Positions 22,958 through 32,948 of a DNA stretch of 64,000 nt are shown in pieces. The position numbers and the translations under genes were made by a program. The notes beneath the pieces are model-generated. The model saw only the letters and a list, made by a program, of their open reading frames with translations. It did no database searches and had not been told where the DNA came from. Numbering within the stretch: the first letter of the stretch is position 1; each line of letters begins with the position of its first letter. Location of the stretch: the NCBI RefSeq assembly GCF_009389715.1, contig NC_052395.1, forward strand, positions 3,286,001 through 3,350,000. Reading direction: 5' to 3'. Origin of the DNA: Phoenix dactylifera. Taxonomy: Eukaryota > Streptophyta > Magnoliopsida > Arecales > Arecaceae.

Positions 22958-24515
22958 GTCGAGCTGCCTCGCTGCTCGGATGATGGAAGTAGGTAGACTC
23001 CTGATCGTCCAGTGCATCAATCACATAGCCAAGAAGAGGTGTGTACTGAACTAGGTGTGCCTCAGCACACTTCTTGGCTGAGAGCTCGACGTCGGACTTG
23101 GGACGTCCGAGCTGCCAGATTTTTTGGAGTAGAATCCGCTGTGGAAATTTTTCAGGGTTCCACGTGGGCGTTCCTTTCTAGGGGATTGCTGGAGTAGGAC
23201 GAGGAGGATTTCGACCATTAATTCCTCGTCCCTCGAAGCACTCCGTTTGGTGGAACATGAGGAGTCGGCCATTAATGCTTCCTTCTCCAAAGCGTCTCAT
23301 CTGGCGGAATGCAGGAGGTCAGCCATCAATATTTCGAGCTCCGGAGCGGCCTCCATAATGATCAGCATTTAGTGAGGCGATTCGGAGAGATTTGTTGAGG
23401 TCGTCTTATGGCCTTTCATGTGGCGAATTCCAGATTGTCTGATCATTTAGGTTGCCTGATCGGGGCCGCTGCAGTGGCCTATATATAAGGCCTGGAAAGG
23501 GGGTCCTAGGATCATTACTTGACCCTCCGCCGCTCCTGATTTTCTTTCTTCAGCTGCAATCGCCATGGTGTGGAGGCTTTCTTCCGGGTGATCTTGGGAG
23601 CTTTCTGTCAGCTTTCGCACCAGCTATTGTTTTCTTCTACTAGCGGACATTCTTCTTCTCCGCCCGTCCACCTTTTCCGATGAGCTTTTGGGTAAGCATT
23701 TTATCCCTCCTTTCGGTCGTTCGGAGAGTCTTTCGTCTTTTCCTTTTTTCGTAATCTTAAGACCAGGGCAATAGACTTGCCAACGAGGGCATCGATGTTC
23801 GATGTAGGTCCATCGCGAGCTCAGGCCTCTTCTGAGGTGGAGGAGGTTGAACTTGAGGTGGGCCCGAGCCCGTACGGAACTAGCTCGCTCATGAGCGATG
23901 AGGATCTGGGTTCGGTTCAGGCCCAATTCTTTATTTTTCTGGAGTTCGTCCTCGACCTTCTGGACCTTGGAGGCCAAGTCACCAACCCGCCTAACGGTTG
24001 GGCTGGAGTGTACGTAAATACACTCCAAGCGGAGATGAGATTTCCTCTACACGAATTTGTGGGGGAGCTCCTGACGGCATATGGCCCTAGTGCCTGCGCA
24101 GCTCGCTCCGAACTCGTGGAGGCTAATCATCAGCTTCCTCGCCCTCTGCCTGGCACACGGCCTATCCTCCATAGTAAATGTCTTTAGGAGTGCCTTTATA
24201 TTAAAAAGCAACCCTGTGGATAAAGGGTGGTGTTACTTCTCCCTCCGAGGAAGCTGCAAGCTATTTTGGGGCCTGCCTACTTCCATTCACGGGTGGAAGG
24301 ATAATTTTTTCTTTATCTCCTCCGAGTGGCCTGGGGATTTAATCCGATCTGGAGTTTTCCGCTGGCCTCAGCGAACAATAAGCTTCCGCAATTGTCGCAG
24401 CCCGAGCAGAAAACCCTATATAGTTTGCTCGGACTGAAAGAAACTCCTCAGCTTCCTGACCTGCTCAGCGAGGAGGCCCTAGTAAATCTTGGCTTGAGCC
24501 CGGCTTGTCCCAAGG

Positions 24516-24584
24516 GTAAGAGCAATTTGGCTTTTTCTTCTTTCCTTCTTATGTTAGGGATGCTGATAAGACTTTTTGTCTCAG
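24516..24584 (+). other. Candidate 69-bp intron in the Tat antisense ORF
   Basis: GTAAGAGC...TGTCTCAG with a T-rich interior and no coding similarity to its flanks. The coding match continues on both sides. Confidence 0.5.
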
Positions 24585-25168
24585 ATATTGTAGGGATGAT
24601 TTTCAACACCAAGACGCTGATGGCCGCATACAAGAAGAAGAGGGCCGCCCCCGAAGGGGTCCGGCTTGAGGGGAGGCCAAAGAAGGTGAGAGTCGCCTTC
24701 GGGCTTGAGATCGAGCAGGAAGAGCCCGAGGTTGCCGCCCCTGCTCTGGCCGGGCCTAACCGGGGGCCTGCAAAAACCGTGGTGCCCTAGTCAACGACTG
24801 GGGGGAATCTTTCCATCCGAGCGGCGGTCGCATCTGTTGACCAAGTTCCAAAGATCGCCGCAATAGCCCAGCCATCCGGACTGGATTTCGAGCTGGGGTG
24901 TGGGCCCGGGACTTCGGTCCCCCCCACGACTTCATTACGCGCCGAGGTTGCAACCTTCTCTAAAGTTCCGATCTTGGCGAGAATCGCGCCAATATTTTCC
25001 AAGTCCGGCGGGAAACAACCACGGTGCACACCTGAGGGCGATTCGGCCCTCGGATCCGAGGAGGTTGCTTGCGAGCTCGTGCGCAGTATCATGCTTCCGC
25101 ACGACCGTACACTGATGGTGGAGGACCTTGGCGACCTCATCCATCACGTTTACTCGGCGAGCGTGTGG

Positions 25169-25252
25169 GTAAGTAATGCCGCCCTTATGTCCCTTGTTTG
25201 TTTCTTTTGTGGATACTCAGTTTTTGCTAACACTCTTCTCTTTCCATGTCAG
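25169..25252 (+). other. Candidate 84-bp intron in the Tat antisense ORF
   Basis: GTAAGTAATG...CCATGTCAG, with a T-rich interior and hydrophobic readthrough unlike the surrounding coiled coil. Confidence 0.55.
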
Positions 25253-26469
25253 TCCCTTCACGTGGTCGACGTGTTGATGTCCAGCATACTCACCGACCGG
25301 GAGGAGCTGAAGGTGCTCAGGCTGAGGATGGAGCATGCCGAGCTCCAAGGACAAGAGGCCGAAGCTCGAGCGGCGTTTGCTGTGCAGCATTAGCAGGAGG
25401 CCGAAGATCGGGCGGCCGCCGTTGAGCAGTAGTGGCGTGAGGCCGAAGAGAAAGCTGTCGCGGATGCACAGCGGCTTCAGAAAACCAAGAAGAACGTACG
25501 TGCTTCCGAGGCCGTAACAAAGGATAGACTGGCTCAGATCCAAGCCATGGAGGTCGAGCATTCCCGGGCTCGCTTCTCCTCTGCAAGCTGTATTTCCGAG
25601 CTTGAAGCCGCTCTAGTCTGCCTTCAGGGCAAGGTGGAAGAGCGGGAGCCAAAGGTCGGGCGGCTCGAAGGCCTGGTGGAATCGTCCACCCATGAGGCCG
25701 TCGAGAAGTTTCGTTAGTCAGAGGAGTACCTCGCCGAACTGGCGGAAGGGGCTGCTGCTGCTATGGTCCAAGGTTTCGACAATTGTCGTCTCCAAGTACA
25801 GCAGTTCTGCCCTGGAGTCGACCTCAACGGCCTTGAACCAGACTTAGATGGGGCTGTCGAGGCGGATGAGGACGCTGCGGAAGCCACTGCCGAGGCCAGG
25901 CCGGAGATTGCTCCCGAAGACGTCGACGGGATGGAATCTACAGTCATTTCTGATGCCGGCGTTGGAGTTGAAGGTGCTGAAGCTGGCGGAGACGGCGCTC
26001 CCAAGGTCACAACCGAGTCAGAGGCCGTAGCTGATACCAATACGGAGGTCGTCCACGCCGATTGATTTTGTTATTTTTGTTTTTGTAAGATTGGTCATTC
26101 GGGCCCTTTGTAATTCTTCCAACCACAAGGTCGGGCCCTCGGCCTCTACTATCAATAAAATTTCTTTTCTTTCAATAAGTATTTGAGTTTGTTTTGCTCC
26201 ATGTTCGAACATCAGGATCCGAATTGTGTGGCCCAGATCCGGGCCTATCTCATATAGCAGGGGTTGCCTTTAGCATTTGTAGAAGCCTTCGGGCTTGGTA
26301 CACCCCTGATTTACAAATAAGCCTTATATAAGGCGAGCTCATAGCTCCTCATTCAATAGTGCAAGCAGCTTTAAGCCTTGCCCAGGGGAGCGAAATCGGA
26401 AAAGGGAGAACAAATAACCGTAGATTAACTTAAGGATAGAAGCCCGCTCGAGGGCTCTAGTTAGCTCGG

Positions 26470-26930
26470 GAGCACAAGCAAGCTCGGGGATGAATATCCA
26501 CCCAAGAATAGAAATCGGCTCGAGGGCCGAAGCCGACCCGAAGAAAGAAATCTACCCGAGGGCAAAAATAATTCGGGAATAATAATAAACTCGGGGATAA
26601 ACATCTATCCGAAAGCAGAAATTCACTCGAGGGCCAAGGCCAACTCGAGGCATAGAAATCCACCCGATGGTCGAAGCCAACTCGGAAATAATAATAAGCT
26701 CAGGGATAAACATCTACCTAAAAGCAGAAATCCATCCGAGGGCCGAGGCCAACTCGAGACTTAGAAATCCACTCGAGGGACTAAGCCAACTCGGAAATAA
26801 TAATAAGCTCGGAGATAAACATCTACCCGAGAGCAGAAATTTGCTCGAGGGCCGAGGCCAACTCGAGACTTAGAAATTCATCCGAGGGTCGAAGCCAACT
26901 CGGGAATAATAATAAGCTCGAGGTGGTTTA
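26470..26930. repeat. 109-bp tandem array in the Tat element
   Basis: AATAATAATAAGCTCG recurs at about 26577, 26686, 26795 and 26905 with a 109-base period. Units also carry GATAAACATCTA, GGGCCGAGGCCAACTCGAG and CTTAGAAATCCA. About four copies, 85-95% alike. Confidence 0.88.
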
Positions 26931-26939
26931 AACAAACTC

Positions 26940-27545
26940 CGCTATTGCCCTCCAGCTAAAATAAGAGGCGCATCCGTGGAATCTTGCAGACGGGGGTGTT
27001 CTTCGTCGGCTTCCCGTTGACGCCGCAGGTCATGCCGAGCCGAGCTCAAAGGATAACTTTGTAGATGCCTCCCACTCAGATCAGGGGCATACTTGTAGAA
27101 TCCTGCGGACGGGGGTGCTCTTACTCGGATCCCCATTGACACCGCAGGGCATCTCGAGCCGAGCTCAAAGGATGACTTTGTAGATACCTCCCACTCATAT
27201 CAGAGGCGTACTTGTAGAATTCTGCGAATGGGGGTGCTCTTCTTCGGCTTCCCGTTGGCGCTGCAGGGCATCCCGAGCCAAGCTCAAGGGATGACTTTGT
27301 AGATGCCCCCTACTTAGATCTGGGGCGTACTTGTAGAATCCTATGGATGGGGGTGCTCTTCTTCAGCTCCCCGTTGACGCCGCGGGGCATCCTGAGCCAA
27401 GCTCAAGGGATAATTTTGTAGATGCCTCCCACTCAGATCAAGGGCATACTTGTAGAATCCTACGGACGGGGGTGCTCTTCCTTGGCTCCCCGTTGATGCC
27501 GCAGGGCATCCTGAGCCGAGCTCAAAGGATGACTTTATAAAGTTA
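26940..27545. repeat. 120-bp tandem array in the Tat element
   Basis: The marker ACTTGTAGAATCCTGCGGAC (with changes) recurs about every 119-121 bases near 26968, 27088, 27206, 27325 and 27446. Units also hold GGGGGTGCTCTT, CCCGTTGACGCCGCAGGGCA and CAAAGGATGACTTTGTAGAT. Five copies. It lies between the gag remnant and the 109-bp array, where pol would be expected. Confidence 0.88.
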
Positions 27546-27779
27546 TTGGCATGTAACTCGCACTGCCAGGGCATCAAATGTGTGTTGAGCTTCCTAGGAC
27601 ACTTCAGATATGCCTTGGGAAAATTTTGGAAGATAACTTCATTAGACTACGGTCTGAGGGAGAAAGCCCTGACCTGAGGAGGCTAAGGTCTTTTTTTGGG
27701 GGAGTAATTTATATCTGGAGTTACCAGCCTCGGGTCGGTGGACATGGCCTCTTCTCGGTCCCTTGGGGCCAGAGAGGCA

Positions 27780-28484
27780 TCAACGTGTGAGACTCATAGA
27801 CGAGGTATTGATAATATCCGCACTGGGGCGTCCGTCGTCGAATCCTTCAGATGGTCCCAAAGTTTGCCCATCGAGCTCTACTCTGTCGGTTGACTCGCCA
27901 ACGAACCGGCTCAGAAGGCCTTGGCGGACGATCACTTCAATCTTATCACGGAGCTGATAGCAATCCTCCGTATCGTGGCCGTGATCCCTATGGAAGCGGC
28001 AGCATTTGCCTAAACGCTTCCGTGACTTAGATAGTCGCATCTTCGGGGGAGATTGGAGGTAGCCGCAACCCTCAATTTCCATGAGGATTTTGGCCCGGGA
28101 GGACGTAAGAGGAGTATACTCCTCAAAACTTCGGTGGGAGAGATATTTTCCAGACTTCCGAGGGGACCTGCTCCTCGATCGATAACACTCCTTACGGAGT
28201 TCCGCGACTTGATCTTAAAGCATCTGGATTTGTCGCCCTGCTTCCTCAACCTTTCTGTCGAGTTCAGCGGTTGATGAAACTCCAGCCGGATGAAGGGTTT
28301 GAATAACCACAGCCAGGGTTTGAACTTGCTGGGCAAGCAGATAAAACTGCTCTGGCTGGATTTGAGGAGTTTGGTCTGCCGGCACGTGCAATGTAGGAGG
28401 TGGACTTTGGAGAGAGCAGTTGGGCACTGATTCCCGGCCGCTCGACGCGTTTGGGGCCCCCTGGCTCATTATCTTTGTGGTCAC
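27780..28484 (-). pseudogene. Tat element gag remnant (N- and C-terminal parts fused)
   Basis: On the minus strand, after MTTKIMSQGAPNASS, a coiled-coil-like QQVQTLAVVIQTLHP appears. One TAA (28215-28217) is followed in frame by Arg/Ser-rich sequence, then TPLTSSRAKILMEIEG and the gypsy gag C-terminal motif CRFHRDHGHDTEDCYQLRD. The central gag core domain, normally between these parts, is missing. The rest of gag-pol is absent downstream. The frame ends TGA near 27780. This copy cannot form particles by itself. Confidence 0.78.
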
Positions 28485-28497
28485 GGCTCAGGCCCAC

Positions 28498-28515
28498 CCT
28501 TCCTCTAACGCCAGA
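28498..28515 (-). other. Primer-binding-like site of the Tat element
   Basis: On the minus strand TGGCGTTAGAGGAAGG starts a few bases inside the right LTR. TGGCG starts are usual for Tat elements, several of which use an arginine tRNA; the tRNA was not verified here. Confidence 0.55.
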
Positions 28516-28517
28516 AA

Positions 28518-29475
28518 TGTTATGGTTCAAATTTGGCCCGAGGGTGAGCATGCCGGTAGAGTCGAGGGAGCCGCCGGTGGATGGAAGGAGAAGACGGGAG
28601 CCACCTCCTGCGCGGTGACCGTAGACCTGCACAAAGCCTCACCAGGGTTTTCGGTGAGGGCCCTCCGATGATTAAGTTAAAGTGGGATCAATTTGGTCCG
28701 GCCAAAGAGTGGTCCCTTAGAAGTTATCTGACCGAGCTATTTATAGTCTCGATGGAGTGGTCCAGGTGGCAGAGGCACTGTCAGCCCTCATTATGAGGGG
28801 GCGTGGCTCTGAATCGGATGGCGCGCAGCCTAGACTGGCTGGTGGCGTCTAGTACCGCCCATTCTTGAGAATGGTAGGGTGTTGGCAGTCACAGCAGGGC
28901 ATGGCCGGAGTAGTCAAGGTGCCGTCTGACTATTAAAGGCCGACTACGGAGACGTAGCATGGTAATTGTTGTAATGTACGGCCACGTAAGTGGGCGTAGG
29001 CCCGCACATTGGTGTGGTCGTTGGTGGGGGCAAACTCTTTGAGAGATCTCATCATGCGTTTGGCGTGGTCAGCTTGACGGATGTTGAAAGTAGCTCGGCT
29101 TTCCGGGTTCCGAGTTGTGCACGGTGGAGCACCCCGAACTCGGAGGTCGGGGCGTACTGCTAAGATGGGGGCCCCGAGCTTGGTCAGAACGGGTTGGTGA
29201 ATGTCCGAAGGCACCCCGAGCTTAGTCGGGGGAGTCGGTGAATATCTGAAGATATCCCGAGCTTGGTCGAGGGAGTCGGCGAAATCTGAAGATACCCTAA
29301 ACTTGGTCGGGGAAGTCGACGAATATTTGAAGTTGGTGGAGCTTTTGGCGGAATCTCGAAGTTGAGTGGACTCTGGGCCGAAGTGAAAATTCGGCCAATT
29401 GGCGTCGACGTTTACTGGGCCGCAACTAGGCGGTCTTTTAGTTGTGGGCTGGACGATCCATTTTTCTCCTTATCA
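28518..29475 (-). repeat. Tat element 5' LTR (right)
   Basis: 958 bases, minus-strand ends TGATAAGG...CATAACA. Similar to 21907-22938 throughout, except for an indel of about 70 bases near 29000 and scattered substitutions. Confidence 0.86.
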
Positions 29476-29480
29476 ACCAT
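29476..29480. repeat. Target-site duplication ACCAT, right copy (Tat element)
   Basis: Abuts the LTR end and equals 21902-21906. Confidence 0.88.
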
Positions 29481-29864
29481 AATCTCTTGATTCTTAGAAA
29501 AGGGTGCACATAGAGAAGACAAGCAAGCAGCAATATTTTAGCATAAACAGAGGCTGAAGATTATAGAAGAAAGCTTAGATTAATCTATCCATAACAATAA
29601 AAATTTACTACATATTTTCATCTTTTTCTATATTTTTTTAATGTTTATTTTTGTACGCTCAATAAAAAAGAGCAATATAAGCCAGCATTGAGAAATACAT
29701 CTTAAGAATTAGGTATAGGCAAATATATAAATCGAGCAAAAAAACTAAAGATTACCTTTGCCCCCCTCCTCCCCCACACATGCCTCTCTCTTGGCATTTT
29801 TTTCATACTTTTTTTTTAGTTTCCCCTACCCCTCTCCCTCTCCCTCGACAACTTTTTTGGATAG
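29481..29864. other. Intergenic, no gene seen
   Basis: AT-rich followed by a CT-rich tract (29756-29850). Nothing recognisable. Confidence 0.4.
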
Positions 29865-30300
29865 TTTTTTTTGCATAAATACCCTCCTAAATATCGAATT
29901 TTATATGAATACCCTTTCAAAATTGATATTTGCATGTATATTCTCGTAAAATACTTATTTTTCTATTTTATCCTTTTGTACCCTTATTTTTGCATACGTA
30001 CCTATGTCATCTAATGCCGTAAAAAATTAACAGTTTCAAATTAAAATAGCTAAATATCCTTAATCGATAGATATGCAAAAAGAAACAAGGCGATCACGAT
30101 GGAGGAAAAAAAAATAATTCAAAATTTTTTATTTTATTTAAAATTAAAATAAATATGGTTTTTATGAACGGTGTTAAAGAACTGTTATATTAGAAAAATT
30201 TATGCAAAAATAGTATTTTATGAGAGTACATAAATAAATATAACTTTGAAGAGGATATTTATGCTAATTTGACCTTTTAGAGGGATATTCATACAAAAAA
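29865..30300 (+). mobile_element. MITE copy 1 with long terminal inverted repeats
   Basis: Begins TTTTTTGCATAAATACCCTC and ends AGGGATATTCATACAAAAAA; the two ends are inverted repeats over roughly 100 bases. The interior includes GGCGATCACGATGG. No coding capacity. It matches the reverse complement of 31723-32160 along its length. Superfamily not settled; target duplications cannot be seen in the T/A-rich flanks. Confidence 0.7.
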
Positions 30301-31722
30301 ATCTTCTTTTTTTTTTCGAGTTAGGAGGGAAATGGGGTGGGGGGAGGAGCGGTTGGACAAGCTAAATGTTTATTGGATCATTTGATGGTTTGACATGCCA
30401 TTACCCCTTGAATGTCCCAAAGTTTATAAGAATATACGGACATGTACACTTGCAAATGCCCTTTGTAAAAGAGAAAGACGACAGAGAACCCTATTCCTTG
30501 TTTCGTTATCTTTATGCAATGATATCTTTATTGATTCCCTATCTCATCCATGCCTCTCTTGGTTTGCCTTCTTCCCTTTCAACACCATCACCTTCTACCT
30601 GCTTACCTCCACTATGACGTCTCACTATGCCATGCTTGTGTCAACTTATCCCTCCACACTACAATTATACCCTTTGCATTGCTTCAACTGTCAACCCCTG
30701 TGAAATCATCTACTTTGTTCTTAATCGAAGCCAACACTGAAGCCATAGATCTTGCCCACCATATACTCAACCATCAAGTTGTTCATCCAGAAAATGATCT
30801 TTTCATGATATGAAACTACATTTATCAAACATATTTTGCAAATAATTTTTATGATGACATTATAATCATCTTTCTCCTGAATAAATTATATGCTAATCCA
30901 CATGTCAAAAAATTAGTGTCATAGTCAAGTCATGACTCATGACTCCCAAGCTCTCAATTGAAGTGCAAAAATCAAGGCTCGTATTTTCTCCATCCATATA
31001 TGGTGTGACAGTTATGATCAAGCAAGACTCATCATAGGACATGAAATTGTATGGATTGTGCTCAATCACAACTCTTATGCTTTATAGGGGTGGCATTGAT
31101 TGATAAAGTTGTCCTCTCCAGTCTAAACACAGAAGGAGAGGATCCCAACTCTCTACACTCTGTAGGTTGTGTTCCACAATGGCATAAAGCCTACTCAAAT
31201 TGGGTAATTGCAGTATCTATGCTTGGGCTTGCATGCACTCAAGGATTTATCTATCAAGGTGGCGGATAATGATACCATGCTTTGTGCCCATCAGAACCCT
31301 ATCCTTTGGCCATCCATGTGGTTGGAATCTTAAAAGTTATATATTCATTCTGTTCATCATAACTCATGAATTATTGTTCATATCAATCATTACCTTACCA
31401 TGTATCTATCATACTCAAAGCACCATATAAACCATCTTCCACCACACTATTGCAGCAATCAAATACAAAGGTCTGCTAACCCAAGCGGCCTAATCTAATG
31501 ATCTCACTGCTATGTTTCCTGACTAATATAGCATGTTCCTATTCCATCCTCCCTCTTTTTTCTAATTCCCTAATCACGCCCAACTCGCACCCTATTACCC
31601 CACCTCTCCACTTCCATTGAGGTATGGAATAACTGGTTGCTCCAAAACTATAATCTATTATTATTATATAACTGGTAACCGCTTTTAACCATTACAATCA
31701 ACCCTGGCTATTTTTTTATTTT
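30301..31722. other. Intergenic, no gene recognised
   Basis: Several open frames of 60-100 codons on the plus strand (for example 30395-30703) have no family match I recognise and no splice or start context that favours them. I see no RNA gene. Confidence 0.4.
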
Positions 31723-32160
31723 TTTTGCATAAATACTCTTCTAAAAATTTAAATTTGTGTGAATATCCTCTTAAAATTTATATTTATTTATGTACCCTCA
31801 TAAAACACTATTTTTGCACAAATGCCCTTAATATAATAGTTTTTCTAACACTATTAATAAAAATTATATTTTTTAATTAAAATAAAAATAGAATTTTGAA
31901 ATTACTTTTTGGTCCTCCATCGCGATTGCCTTAAAAATATTTTTTTTGCACATCTATCCATTAAGAGTATTTTGGTTATTTTAATTTGAAATGGTTAATA
32001 TTTTAATGGCGTTAAACGGCGTAAGTATATATACAAAGATAAGGATAAAAAAAGGTAAAATAGTAAAACAAGTATTTTAAGAGGATATACATGTAAATAC
32101 CAATTTTGGAAAGATATTCATGTAAAAATCGTTATTTAGAAGGATATTGATGCAAAAAAA
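31723..32160 (-). mobile_element. MITE copy 2, same family, opposite orientation
   Basis: Ends TTTGCATAAATACTCTTCT and AGGATATTGATGCAAAAAAA form long imperfect inverted repeats. The reverse complement aligns with 29865-30300, including the GCGATGG interior. It lies about 0.8 kb before the CARB start codon. Confidence 0.7.
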
Positions 32161-32780
32161 AATTTAAAAAATGAATAACTATTAAATATTTTTTTTACCT
32201 AAAAGAAGAAATTGCTAATGTAGCATATAAATATTAGCTCATTAAAGGGGATCTCCTTAATGTAGCATATAAATACTACCTCATCAAAGTGTTTTACGGA
32301 GCTCTTTTTGTTCATCCTGTTGAAAACTTGCAACATGTCAGCCACTAGCTGCCAACATAAACTATAGCTGCAAATGAGACAAATTTTTGAAAAAAGAAAA
32401 AAAAAGAAAATATGAGACAAAAGCCCAATTTTTTTCTTCAAGCAAGTTATAAGATGCGGAGATCTGTGCATCAATCACAACCAAAGATCTGCTTGCCAAT
32501 TGGAGCAGAAGGCCTCCAAAATTACGGCAACGGCAGCTATAAAAGTATTAAGAATGGAGGGTTTTTTAACGCCACGATGGCAACGTTATCCTGTACCCAA
32601 CCTCGCCCCGTAACTGGAAACGACTCGCAAGTCAGCCGACTCAGCGTCCACTTGCCACGTCCCCATCCATCCGGCCTCACCCCTGCAACCGTAGCTCAAA
32701 AACGCACCAACTCATCAGAGCACCGAACCGCACCCACCATTAACCCGCGGGTCCCTCCTCCATTTCTCAGGTCCGTCAAT
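32161..32780. other. CARB upstream region
   Basis: Holds a 45-base direct repeat (AATGTAGCATATAAATA at about 32216 and 32261) and a TATAAAAG at 32535. From 32570 it becomes GC-richer toward CARB. No separate gene seen. Confidence 0.5.
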
Positions 32781-32793
32781 CCTACTAGTCACC

Positions 32794-32802
32794 TATAAAA
32801 AA
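32794..32802 (+). promoter_or_regulatory. Likely TATA box of CARB
   Basis: TATAAAAAA about 155 bases before the start codon, followed by pyrimidine-rich patches (TTTTCTCTCCCC and CCTCCCCCTCTCTCGCC). This would give a 5' leader of roughly 120 bases. Confidence 0.6.
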
Positions 32803-32948
32803 CCGAAGATCTGGGTGCCTTTAAGAACTACAATTGCATCAATAATTTTCTCTCCCCGAAAAAACCCTACTCCTATAAGAAACCCCGAACGGGCGGGGAG
32901 CGGGCGAGAAAGAAAAGAGTGAAGACGACCTCCCCCTCTCTCGCCTCC

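Larger units (their letters stand above)
23777..26064 (+). pseudogene. Antisense accessory ORF of Tat element (putative gypsy-type transposon protein family)
   Basis: It lies antisense to the element. The N-terminal half carries a recognisable globular domain (FPLHEFVGELL, LAPNSWRLIISFLALC, FFISSEWPG) known from plant proteins labelled putative gypsy-type transposon (PF04195). The C-terminal half (24974-26064) is an Ala/Glu-rich coiled coil with an acidic tail ending VVHAD. Two candidate short introns are visible: 24516-24584 and 25169-25252, each GTAAG...CAG. A pair of compensating frameshifts near 24085 and 24325, and in-frame TAG codons at 25391, 25430 and 25714 in a likely Gln context, show decay. 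An AATAAA at 26154 could end its transcript. Function of the family is unknown. An upstream intron ending CCAG near 23766 is possible. Confidence 0.75.
21907..29475 (-). mobile_element. Internally deleted Tat-lineage Ty3/gypsy element
   Basis: Direct LTRs (21907-22938 and 28518-29475) flanked by ACCAT enclose 5.6 kb. Read on the minus strand, a TGGCG primer-binding-like site and gag remnants follow the right LTR, and a polypurine tract precedes the left LTR, so the element runs right to left. A TATA box on the minus strand in both LTRs agrees. Protease, RT, integrase and RNase H are absent. A long plus-strand ORF (23777-26064) lies between the deletion and the 3' LTR, exactly where Tat elements of the Grande/Retand/RIRE2 kind carry an antisense accessory ORF. 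It is GC-richer than its surroundings. LTR divergence by eye is clearly higher than in Copia-2. Confidence 0.85.

Noticed and set aside
30366..30813. Overlapping plus-strand frames of 83-102 codons
   Set aside because: Three frames open at once in T/C-rich DNA, no recognised domain, no splice support.
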